The notes under the pieces: generated by a model
Told to the model about the DNA's origin: nothing
The model's database searches: none
The model's input: the letters and a program-made list of their open reading frames with translations, nothing else
Program-made: the position numbers and the translations under genes
Part shown: positions 54,844 through 64,000 of the stretch, in pieces
Numbering within the stretch: position 1 is the first letter of the stretch
Layout: each line of letters begins with the position of its first letter
NCBI GenBank assembly: GCA_038373885.1
Contig: JAWZYV010011902.1
Coordinates: 186,001-250,000 of the forward strand
Length of the DNA: 64,000 nt
Source: Cheiracanthium punctorium
Lineage: Eukaryota; Arthropoda; Arachnida; Araneae; Cheiracanthiidae
Direction of reading: 5' to 3'

Positions 54844-55014
54844 AGTGGCGCATCCAAGGGGGGGGGAATTAGGGGGTCATAACCCCCCATGACGAATTTT
54901 TTACCATACAAAATGTATAAAATTTTCACTCCCGTATCCCACACACGTATACATATATATGAGTAGCAGTAGTCGTAACTCCCCCCCCATGAATAATTTT
55001 TGGCTACGCCACTG
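54844..55014. mobile_element. hAT-type MITE, second copy of the 40953 family
   Basis: Ends AGTGGCGCATCCA and, complemented from the right, CAGTGGCGTAGCCA. The interior matches 40953-41119 (GGGGTCATAACCCCCC region, CACACACGTATACATATAT, GCAGTAGTCGTAAC). Flanks ATGAAGAA (54836-54843) and ATGAAGGC (55015-55022) agree at 6 of 8. Confidence 0.75.
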
Positions 55015-55915
55015 ATGAAGGCAAATATTTCGGACAAACAGACCTGTAGAATTGTTATCGAAGATTTTTCTACATTACAATATGAAATATGGAAGTACAT
55101 CAAACATGGAACATATAAAATAGAAAATTCTGAACTTTATTTAATTTTAAAATTTTGCAAGGAGAAATTATCAATTTCTGAAAAAGCTGCTTGTGGTACG
55201 ATACATGCAGAGTAACAAAATTTGAGGATCGGCAATAACATATAAGTTTCTCCGATCTGCTGTCTCGATGGTCTTGTAAAAGTGATCGATAAATGATTAC
55301 AAGCAAATTAGCCCTTTAACGGACATATTTTGAATACTGAATTAACCTGTAAAATCCTTCATTTGGAAGAGTTCTATATTTTTTAGTTCGAATAAAGATT
55401 GAAGCCCATTTTCTACGTCATCAATGCAAAGCAATGCAATGGTGCATCGGGAAGCGTTTCGTAGAAAAATGCGGCCCCTTCACAGTTCCAGAATGTGTTT
55501 TGGCAGCTGTCCTGGGTCTTGTCAGGCTGCTGTCCCGGGGATCTGTGTAAGGGATTTCATCCACTTTTTTTTCTTGATTAGATTAACTTGGTGGGAGGAT
55601 TATTTGAGGATTAACCATGATCGGAACGGGAGTCAGTTTCATGGCAGACGGATACAGTTTGGGCTTGCCTTAACGGTAGTGAAACCATGTTGTGATGATG
55701 GTAACCGAATGTACACATGGTGCTATTCTTCTCCACTTTATCTCAAAAAAAAAAAGAAAAAGAAAAAGGCACCTCCTAAAATATGGATGACTCACTTGCA
55801 GTGAAAAAGTGTTGCGCCCCTTCCTTGATGGCGTAATCCATAGTAGAAGATTCGTCGATCCACCGATAGGCATAGGAGTAGCCACTTCTTCATAGAGAAA
55901 ACGTAAATACTCTAA
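55015..55915. other. Intergenic DNA
   Basis: No gene recognised. The frame at 55424-55804 ends in an A/AAAG run and has no motif. Confidence 0.45.
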
Positions 55916-56181
55916 AGGCCGGCGTTCAGTTAAGTGCGTTTCAGTACGCTATAATGGGAACCCGATGTATTTTTCAGAATCTTGAAGACGCACTGCGGAG
56001 AAAAGTGCCCCCACTGAGCGGTGGGCGTGCTTTTGTGATTTCACGCGTTATCCTTTGGCGGTGGTCATTAAAAGTCAATAAATTCTTCGACCCTGCACTG
56101 TATCCCCCCCTAGTACAATGCCTTGACCATTAAAAAAAAACCCCGCTGCGTCCGGAAAAAAACGCAACTGAACGCGGGCCT
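55916..56181. mobile_element. PIF/Harbinger-type MITE (266 bp)
   Basis: TAA on both sides (55913-55915, 56182-56184). Ends read inward AGGCCGGCGTTCAGTTAAGT and AGGCCCGCGTTCAGTTGCGT. A 3-bp TAA target and GGCC-type ends fit PIF/Harbinger. The interior is GC-rich for the window and non-coding. Confidence 0.78.
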
Positions 56182-56184
56182 TAA

Positions 56185-56639
56185 GAAGAAGTGGCAGACT
56201 GTAGCCATTTCTTCACCCCGCGGAAAATGACTTAACTCCTCCTCTCCCAGGGGAGAGTCCATTTTACAGCATGGTCTATAAAGTGGCAAAACCCCTCAAA
56301 GATTGCAGCTTGGTAACAGGAAAAACTTCTGCTACCCGCCCAATTTGTTCACGATAATCTCCGAAAACTATGAAATGGAAACGCCGTATACCACGTGACA
56401 TAGGCTGAATCCAATCTCTTCTCGTGGCTGTCGGACTATACTGCTTTTACTTTTCTACTTTTCTTTGAATGGGTAATTATTTTGCTATTAGACAACAAGG
56501 CGTTATATGCATACATGCTTTCTCTTTTTGTACGAATGTTTAAACATAAATGACCAGAGCTGCAGTAGTTAAATGCTTTTAGATTACCGTAAATTGCAAC
56601 TTAAGGATCACTGAGTATGCGACAAAATACAACAAACCT
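56185..56639. other. Spacer
   Basis: No recognisable feature. Confidence 0.45.
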
Positions 56640-56985
56640 TTTCAAAACAAGTAACAAATTTCGGGTACATCATAGCTGTCACAAATGATTGACCGAAAGA
56701 TATCTGAGAAAAGATACTTCTCAGAAAACACTTTTATTGAGTTATTATCGCTGCCGAAATTCGAAGATAAATGTTCCTCCAGACATCGATGGAGAAGGAA
56801 GCTAAAATGTGTAACTTGCTGATTGACAATGACGAAAATAATGAAACACAGTCTCACAAAGTGTACGCTTCAATGTGTCATGTAGAAGGAACGGACGTTT
56901 TATGCACAGAAATGACATTATTGAAAGCAAGATTGGATAATTTATTATGGATAGTGAAAGCGAATATTACGAAGGCAAAATAGCG
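56640..56985 (+). repeat. Unknown dispersed family, copy 3 of 3
   Basis: Best-preserved copy, with a 70-codon open frame (56771-56983) reading LLIDNDENNETQSHKVYASM and MTLLKARLDNLLW. The conserved words of copies 1 and 2 fall inside this frame. The coding idea is untested. Confidence 0.65.
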
Positions 56986-57329
56986 AAGGCTACTTTTATA
57001 GTACCACAGAAATTTTGAGTAAAAGGTTTCAGAGTGCTCGGTAATGTATCCATGCACTATTCTTTCTTTTTTTGTTTTTTGTTTTTATTTCTAACCCAAA
57101 TAATTCAAAAACAAGGCACTTGCGTGTTGTTTGATACAGGAAGTTTGTTTTTGTTTGTGAATTGAATATCGAAGCTATGTAACAAAATCCAAAAATATTC
57201 TATTTAAATTGAAGGATTTTTTCCAAAAACCACAATCTGGAAACTGAACACTGAGAACACTGAATTTTTTTTTTTTTTTTCACTCGGATGGATTGTACCC
57301 AAACTGAGAAATTTTACAACATTGGAACA
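56986..57329. other. AT-rich spacer with T runs
   Basis: No recognisable feature beyond T runs at about 57266-57279. Confidence 0.45.
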
Positions 57330-57600
57330 TTAAAAATTCATTCGCGAAGACCTTAATATTTTTATGTCCCATATATTTAAATTAACAACACATAAAAAAA
57401 TGTTTTGTTGAATTGAATAAAATTTTGTGATTCAACAAAAACTTGGTGATATTTCAACAGAATAATTTTGTTGGTCTTGACAAATTATGTGTTTGAATTA
57501 ACAAATATTTATTTGATTGAACAAATATTTCTATGAAATGGAGTCAACCACATTTTTTTTGAATCAACAAAATATTTTTTTCTCAGGGGATATATTAATG
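57330..57600. repeat. Cluster of TTGAATCAACAAA-like words
   Basis: Variants of TTGAAT(T/C)(A/G)ACAAA and their complements occur at least six times in about 220 bp (57375-57570), in both orientations. It resembles the GTCAC and AAGCTT clusters in style but has no defined borders. Confidence 0.45.
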
Positions 57601-57969
57601 TCATTTTGAAAACAAAATTGGACTTCAAATGCAATAAAAGTTTGTGGAATTCCACTCTTATAGAAAATAGTTTCAATGTTCCAATGGAAACAATGGTTAG
57701 AATGGTTACAATATTTTCAGTGGAAAAATATTTCAATGGTATGTAATGTATGCAATAAAAATGGAGACGCTTGGCACTAATGATGATTGTAAGACGAGAA
57801 ACAAGGCTGTCTCGACTTGCATAGCAACTACAAAGCTTTGTGTTTTCTCACAAAATCCCTATGTAATGATGAGAGTTACTCTTCTCGCATTGTATCTACT
57901 CATCTCTATCGTCCTGCAATGTATGTGTTACACAGGAAATCGCTTCATCCTAGATTTAGAATTCTACAC
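57601..57969. other. Spacer
   Basis: No recognisable feature. Confidence 0.4.
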
Positions 57970-58180
57970 CCAGGTGGTGTAGTGGCTAACGAGCTATTCT
58001 TTCACGCCTTGAGTCTGGGTTCGATTCCTGGCTTGGGCTTGGTTGTCAGCTCGTCCGTCCATTCATAGGGGGTAAGGTTGGACGCCCGTTGCGTGCCTTA
58101 TAAGAGAATGGACAAAACTTTCAGACAGAGGTAGTGGCTAATGTCTAATCGGCAAGTGCCCGCTCGTTAGGGGGGGGGGG
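57970..58180 (+). repeat. tRNA-derived SINE, copy 1
   Basis: Head with A box GGTGTAGTGGCTAACGAG and B box GGTTCGATTCC about 35 bases apart. The body has TCGTCCGTCCATTCATAGGG and AATCGGCAAGTGCCCGCTCG. The body is shared with the minus-strand copy at 62797-63014. Confidence 0.78.
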
Positions 58181-58400
58181 GATAGAATGCAAGGAAAACT
58201 TTAAAGAAGAGTGTTACAAGAAATTTAAAACGTGTAACTTCCGTGTTCAGCCGTCATTAAGATAAATAAAACCGCTAAAAAAAGTTGAGAACTAATCACA
58301 GAATATACAAAATTAACAAAGTTAGCGAGTTTGTGTTCTTAAAGGCTGAAAAATATTTAATCACTGGATTTCTGGTAAAATACTCAATTTGATATTTTCT
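58181..58400. other. Spacer
   Basis: No recognisable feature. Confidence 0.4.
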
Positions 58401-59190
58401 ACTGTGAGTTACTACTTTTTACTTCGTCGAAGCAAAAGGAAGTACAGTGATCGCAAAATATTTCAGCATTCAGATTTTTATGAAAAAATTGATTTTTCAT
58501 AACTTTTATTTTACTCTAAAATTTTACTTTTACTTTGATTAGTTTTTGCGCGAAGGCTCAACGTACGCAAGTATTATTGTCCGTAAATATGCATCTACAA
58601 TCCATTTTGACGACCATAAGTACATTTGGATTAGTTTTTTCTTGACGTCCTTACGCACATGTATGTGTTTATGTATTTAAGTACATATTAAGCATATTTC
58701 AAAAACTATTAGCCGTAGAATGTTGAAATTTTATATTTAAAATGGTTGTAACATTTAGTTTTGCACCTTTCTTTTTTATTCGAATCCACTGGCTATTATA
58801 TTTACAAGGGCACCCAAAATAATTTCAATACATTAAGGTCTGTGTACATCTTCAATATATCAATCAAAACTCGCCAACTGTCATCAAGATTGGCGAGATT
58901 TCCGTAATATCCGTAAAGTTGGCATTAAAAGTAAGTATGTATCTCGCATAAATTAAAAACTTTTAGCCGTAGAATATTAAAATTTTGCATGTAGAACTGT
59001 TATAAGATCTACTTCCGCAGTGTATCTCCTTTTTCGGTTGCAGTCAACTGGGTTATTTAGGGGGTCACCCAAAAGACTTTTAATATATTGAAGTCTATGG
59101 ATACCTCCGTTTCATTAAAAGTCTGTGGTCAATCACTCTTAGGGATACGTCCGAAATCTTTCAAGCTGTCGCCAGGCTTGAAGAAATATT
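58401..59190 (+). repeat. Conserved arthropod-type repeat with 254-bp internal duplication
   Basis: Begins around TTACTTCGTCGAAGCAAAAG and GGAAGTACAGTGATCGCAAA, a motif I recall as widespread in chelicerate genomes. The block starting AGCCGTAGAATGTTGAAATT at 58711 recurs at 58965, each followed by a related stretch that ends in a CACCCAAAA word. No coding capacity. Class not known to me. Confidence 0.6.
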
Positions 59191-59373
59191 CAAAGCTCAA
59201 TCAAGGGTCAAAAATAAATCTTTAAAAGTAACTCTGCTTGGTGACAGCTTATATTGATTGGGCTAGAAATCCCTAAACCTTGATATTATTGAAGTATTGT
59301 AACTAAATTTCATATGACTTGGATAAAATATTAAATCATTTAGTTTAGATGAAGTTAGAATGCATCGAAAATA
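59191..59373. other. Spacer
   Basis: No recognisable feature. Confidence 0.4.
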
Positions 59374-60560
59374 CACAGTCCAGTCACGTTAATGTGACCA
59401 CTTGTTAAAAACCGGAATAACCACCTTTCGCAGAGCGGACCGCTGCGAGACATTCAGGAAGAGAGTACATTAAGTTCTTGAAGATATTCCCTGGGATGTA
59501 GAACCATGTGGTTCGACTCCAGTGCCGTGGACAGCTGCGACAGGTTACGCGGTTAAGAATCCATGCCGCAAACAACCCAATCGAGGTGGCCCCACAGATT
59601 TTCGATTGGGTTTAAGTCCGGGATGTTTGTTTGCAAGGGGAGAACGGTAAACTCATCTTAGTGCTCTTCGAACCACGAACATACACGGCGAGCTGTATGA
59701 CACCTCGCTTTTTCCTGTTGGTAGGTGTCATCATTCTGAGAAAAAACAATTCTTATATAGGGATGGACAAGGACATGGTCGGTAAGAGTAGATGCATACT
59801 TGTGTGCGTTGATCCATCATGCCTTCCACAATGAAGAGTGCACAGAGAAAATACCACAAAAACATTCCTCAGTCCATAATGCTCCCTTCTCCAGCAGTTG
59901 GAAACCTTACGGCAATTGTTGCAGGGTGTTTGCTTTCAGATGTTTTACACCGTATACGCCAAGATGCGTCTGTCAGAAGGAGCATAAAGCGTGATTCATC
60001 GGGAAAAAGTTACCTCTCGCCAGTCAGTGGACGTCCAGTTGCGGTACTGGCGTGCAAATTCCAGCTTTTGTCACCGATAAACAGCAGTCATCATTAGTGC
60101 ATATTTGACGTCTGCTGCGGAGGCCCATACTTAGGAATGTTCGCTGAACCAACGTTGCGGAGATACTGTTGGTAGACCTTTGGTTCATCTGGGCAGTCAG
60201 TTGGTCAACGGTTTCTCGCCTATTCTCCTGAACGCATTTCCGCAGCCGTCGTTCACCTCTGTCATCTATGGCCCTTGCGCAATACATTTACCAATGTCAC
60301 TGATTTTTTATAGTAACATTTTGCCATGCACGGTATACGTTTATTACGGCGGCACTCGAACAGTTTACAAAACTATCCCTTTCGGAAATACTTTCATCCA
60401 TGGTCCGAAAGCCAGTGATCATGCCCTTTTGGACATAAGGTAAATCGCCCCGTTTCTGCACTACGTCAACGATTGCAATGCTTTCGTATTTTCTTGGACT
60501 CAATTTATATACGCTTTACTGCAGTGAGCTTCCACCTGACTTCTGTGATTGGTTATTTCA
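59374..60560 (-). mobile_element. Tc1-like transposon remnant
   Basis: The left end, after a TA at 59372-59373, reads CACAGTCCAGTCACGTTAAT, a recognisable Tc1-family terminal repeat. The matching right end was not identified, so the right border is approximate. Transposase fragments fill the interior on the minus strand. Confidence 0.78.
59420..60503 (-). pseudogene. Tc1-like transposase pseudogene
   Basis: From 60503 downward: first helix-turn-helix (NCSSAAVINVYRAWQN), RGERRLRKCVQENRRETVDQ and LTAQMNQRSTNS of the second helix-turn-helix, VQRTFLSMGLRSRR, then DESRFMLLLTDASW with the first catalytic Asp in a shifted frame, and DDTYQQEKARCHTARR, where the second catalytic Asp (usual QQDNA) is replaced by Glu. 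After PDLNPIENLWGHLD the C-terminal RNLSQLSTALES block follows. Several shifts and stops. Dead copy, of a different family from 14352 and 25850-28112. Confidence 0.85.
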
Positions 60561-61262
60561 GGTTGATGTTACAAGTAGATGATGGTCTCATGAATACGAC
60601 TGGACTATGCATTTATAATTCAATAGCCATACAAGAAAGTCACGTGGTGTCCACATCAGATTTTTAAATATTATTGTAACACTGGAAAATGTAATAGCTA
60701 GTAATTTTTTCTCATGAAATCGGAACAAAGCTAACCAAACACCTATGATTTGTTCTGAGCTTTAACTTAAAAAATAAGCAGAGGAAAATGCATGATTTTG
60801 TTATAATAAACGACGTAGATTAAAATTTAAGGACAAACTGTAGAATCTGTAAAACTATAATGCAATGCTAAGCTTAAAATTGATTTCTTTATCGGTGTGT
60901 GTTACACATACGGTTTGCGATTTGCAGTTGCTATTATGAAAGTGAAACACTCAAAACGTCACAGATTTCACCAATAACACCAGACCCGCTGCATCTGCTG
61001 GAAGTAAACGATTACTGCTCATGCGTAGCCCCGGTTCATTCGACAGATCTGTTATTATGCATGTAAAGGAAATAAAATGCAAAATATCTACAGTATCATG
61101 GAAATTATTGTAAATATTATAATGTATTTTTATAATGTATATTTATAATGTATTTTTATTTTCCATGTCAAAAACCCCTAGAAATGACCCTGAGTCTTCG
61201 TTTTTGTTGAATTTTATAGCTGAAGTGGCAACAATGCATTCTGTTACTTTAGTAAGTAATTC
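60561..61262. other. Intergenic DNA
   Basis: No recognisable feature. A TATAATGTAT(A/T)TTT word is repeated near 61120-61160. Confidence 0.45.
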
Positions 61263-61268
61263 TCTATT

Positions 61269-61398
61269 CTAAAAGTAACAACCGCTGCTGTCGGTGCCGC
61301 CGCTACCGCAGTCAGAAGCTTGTTCTGGTACTTCCTCCGAAACCATGGGGATTTGAGTTTCGACCACGGATGTCCACGGATTCGAAAAATTCAGGGGA
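61269..61398 (-). other. Possible small terminal exon of an unknown gene
   Basis: A GC-richer minus-strand open stretch reads VPLNFSNPWTSVVETQIPM then VSEEVPEQASDCGSGGTDSS and stops at 61269-61271. An AG (TTATCAG) lies just before it. Its composition contrasts with the AT-rich flanks. There is no homology I recognise and no partner exon, so it may be chance. Confidence 0.2.
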
Positions 61399-61520
61399 AC
61401 CTGATAAGCTGACTTAAATTTCGAAAATTGAATTATTTTAGATGGTACTAATAAAAATCTGAAAAAATAAATATAATGGTTACCAGGTTTGCCAATTTTC
61501 GCTAACATAAAGTTATTCAT

Positions 61521-62796
61521 GCCTTTGGAACAAAGCCATTGTAACTATGTAGAATCGCGTGAAATTGACAAACAATGAAGTAGAATTACACCGATTTTTT
61601 ACGCCAAATTATAAAGTATATGAAATAAATAACTCAAAGTGTGTTACATAAAGTTGAGGATTTTCAAATAGTAAGTTCTTTTAGACAACAGGCGTTTAGA
61701 ATTAGCGATTATTCGTTTTTTCAAAACAGAATAACTAATTGTAACTTATTTTAAAAGTGCCATCCTTGCATTAGGTACGAACAGGCAAAATGGTATGTCT
61801 TCAAGTAGGGTGAATCTGAACCGCGAGTTCCAAAATGTTAGAACCCTGTATCTTGAAAATGATAAATAATTAAACTGCAGATTATTTTACAGCCGGTTAG
61901 GTTCAGCTTGGGTATTTGCGACCAGTAAAAATATTCGGAGGCGTTAACTATGCCATTGTAGCAGTTAAAGTACAGATTGGATATTTGCCAGCGCGACGAG
62001 ATGATATATTGCATGGTGCTAAATACGACAATCTGCAAAGGATTATGTATATGAATGTATGGAAAACGGTTTTTCCCGGTAACCTTACATGAGCAGTAAT
62101 TATCGGTTATGAGCATGTGTAAATCGCCAAATAACGAAAAGTCGCCATTGATGGCAAGCTATCCTATTTAATCCGTAGTTTCTATCAAAGAACAGATGAA
62201 GAACGGTTTTCTTAAAACAAATTATTAAGTATTCATATACGTAAGTCGTCAAATTATGAAAAACCGGAATAGGTGGCAAATACGCAAGGGGTCCAATAGG
62301 TTTTAGATGATTAAAAATACAGCTGAAACAGATGTTCTTATTTTATTACGCTTTAGCTCCTAATTCATATAACTTTTGAATGGCAACATTAAATATCATT
62401 GTGTTTCTGAGGAGTGCAAATAATTTTTACAGCGATTACACGTGGAGTCCGCACTCCAGGTGGAGTATAGCTCATGACCCGTACAACACGGATTCCTATA
62501 ACACTGGAAGTATCTACCATGTTATACGGGATGCCTACTGTAGTGTGAAGTTTAAATTTTTATGTACCAATGAACATGCAAGAACCAAGCAATCTATAGC
62601 TCAATAATATTCTATCTGATCCAATCTTTCGCTTTTGTCTGCTGAAATTATGCCTTTTTTTACGAATAAGCCTTATTATGGGTCGAATACCTCATACGAA
62701 AAGCGGGCGCAGCGAGTCGAGGGGCCTTGGCTCCTAGTTGTGTTAAAAATAAAATAATTAATTTTATTTTCGAAGTAGACAATTTTTTTTTTAATA
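61521..62796. other. Intergenic DNA
   Basis: No gene recognised. AAATCGCCAAATAACGAAAA near 62121 and GTCGTCAAATTATGAAAAAC near 62246 are similar words with unknown meaning. Confidence 0.45.
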
Positions 62797-63014
62797 ACGG
62801 GCGCGAACTTGCCTATTAGGCATTGTCCCTTACAACGGCCCAAATGTGTGAACCTTTTATTATGGGGGCACCCAGTGGGCCGTCAGCGTTACTCCCTATG
62901 AACGGACGGACACAATGACAACCACGCCCAGTCGGGGATCAAACCCCGGCCGCAGGGAGTTGAACCCGAATCTGGAGTACAGTGCTTCACCCACCATACA
63001 ACTCGGTCGGCAAG
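62797..63014 (-). repeat. tRNA-derived SINE, copy 2
   Basis: On the minus strand: tRNA-like head with TATGGTGGGTGAAGCACTG and the B-box GGGTTCAACTCCC, then a body containing GTCCGTCCGTTCATAGGGAG and AATAGGCAAGTTCGCGCCCG. The body words match copy 1 at 57970-58180 in order, while the head differs. Confidence 0.78.
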
Positions 63015-64000
63015 TAGGCAAAAATGTAATGTAATGAGTGTAGTTTTCATTAATACAAATAAGAAAAAGAATGTCTCCTGAAGAAATATTATTTGTTAGA
63101 ATTCGAGATTAATACAAAATTATTAACCAAGTTGAGCCGGCCGAATAATACTACTACCAGAGAATGCGCCATCTGATGTAGGATTAATTCAAGGCATTTT
63201 GGGATAGCATCATGCTAATTTTTCATTTTAATCCATTCAAAATAGTGACTGACTTATATCCAGCATTTAAAGTACACTGTAATATTTTCAGCAGTTTTGT
63301 GAAATATTTGCAATCTCTGTTATAAGAACATTATTTGCGTTGTCTTGTCAACAGCTTTAAAAGTAAATTCAATTTAGGTTAATAAACTGTTACTTAAAAA
63401 TTATTTAAAACTAATTTAATATTTTCTGCTACTCCACACCGCTGGGATCTGTTTCAGACATTTGCGTATGGAAAAATATTCAGTTTATCCTGCAAAAATA
63501 ACAATAGCACGCAGCTATTTGTTACGGTCATCCGAGTCATTACAGTCATTACTTAACGTGTTTACTCACGGAATAGTCGCGTTTTTTTGCCAGTTTTTCA
63601 TGGTTAAAGTCTAGGTGCGACTACTATGCGGGGAAACCTACTACATAATACTGAATAAAACATTACTGATAAAACATTACTTGTATTTTAATAAAATTAT
63701 TAACTTAGCAATTTTTTTTTCAGATTACCTGCCGTATGTTAAATCTTCTTTTGGTCAGTTGCAAGAAACGTTTTTCTTTTTTATAGTCATACTTTTATAG
63801 ACTTGAAGAAGGTCAAATACCTGACAGCAAATTTTATGCGAGGAAAATAATTTGTGCTTCAAACTGGGGGTGCGACTATTACGCAAGGGTGACTATTACG
63901 CGAGTAACCAAGGTATATCCATTCAAATGCAATTTTCTTACTGTACTTACTGAACACGCATGCAGTGGACTAAGAGTTACCTTACGTCTAACTTAAAATT
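63015..64000. other. Right edge, unassigned repeat-like words
   Basis: AT-rich. GGTGCGACTA(C/T)TA(T/C)GC occurs at about 63614 and again near 63868, and GGTGACTATTACGCGAG at about 63887. A reverse word, GGAATAGTCGCG, lies at 63571. These look like part of an inverted-repeat element whose borders cannot be set. Confidence 0.4.

Noticed and set aside
60024..60097. Short plus-strand frames across the Tc1 remnant (59800-60100)
   Set aside because: The minus strand carries the Tc1 blocks; these are antisense.

Overview
The window reads as intergenic, transposon-packed DNA from an arthropod, most likely a spider or another arachnid. It is AT-rich and gene-poor. It contains degenerate Ty3/Gypsy, I/Jockey-type LINE, Tc1/mariner, Merlin, hAT-like and tRNA-derived SINE sequences, and it carries one chemoreceptor gene of the arthropod gustatory receptor (GR) type. 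The arachnid assignment is inference from the look of the LINE, Tc1 and SINE families; no species marker is present.

Layout. 1-3036: Ty3/Gypsy pol remnant entering from the left edge, with several frameshifts. 4744-5940: intact, apparently intronless 398-residue GR-like receptor, the only convincing host gene. 7479-11605: repeat with a defined head and tail and a 140-150 bp minisatellite core, invaded by a 5'-truncated LINE (8309-10428, minus). 13105-19600: two SINE remnants, a Tc1 pseudogene, a foldback-like repeat cluster, and two mariner-type remnants, the first with terminal repeats and TA duplications. 20-24 kb: AT-rich, almost featureless, ending in a GTCAC/GTGAC motif cluster. 25850-28112: Tc1 pseudogene on the minus strand, split by a 1283-bp TA-flanked element with AAGCTT-studded ends that itself carries a SINE. 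28404-31044: 2641-bp element with terminal inverted arms of about 0.9 kb, a 7/8-matching 8-bp target duplication and fragments of an unidentified protein. 31-37 kb: a TTAA-flanked short element, a second LINE copy, a 91-bp tandem duplication and a second Gypsy pol remnant. 37816-39598: two MITEs abutting at a shared TA. 40-50 kb: several MITEs, including a hAT-type MITE nested in a mariner-type MITE, and an open frame that may be an exon of a second chemoreceptor. 50249-51459: a second head-and-tail repeat. 51772-53225: Merlin element whose transposase has lost its catalytic core but keeps a clean 133-codon frame. 53-64 kb: more MITEs, a three-copy unknown repeat family, two copies of one tRNA-derived SINE and another Tc1 pseudogene.

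No operon or pathway can be built here. The window is a stack of nested insertions of several ages, and their order can be read from who interrupts whom. Family names rest on motif recognition and recall. The repeat borders, target duplications and frame breaks were read directly from the sequence.
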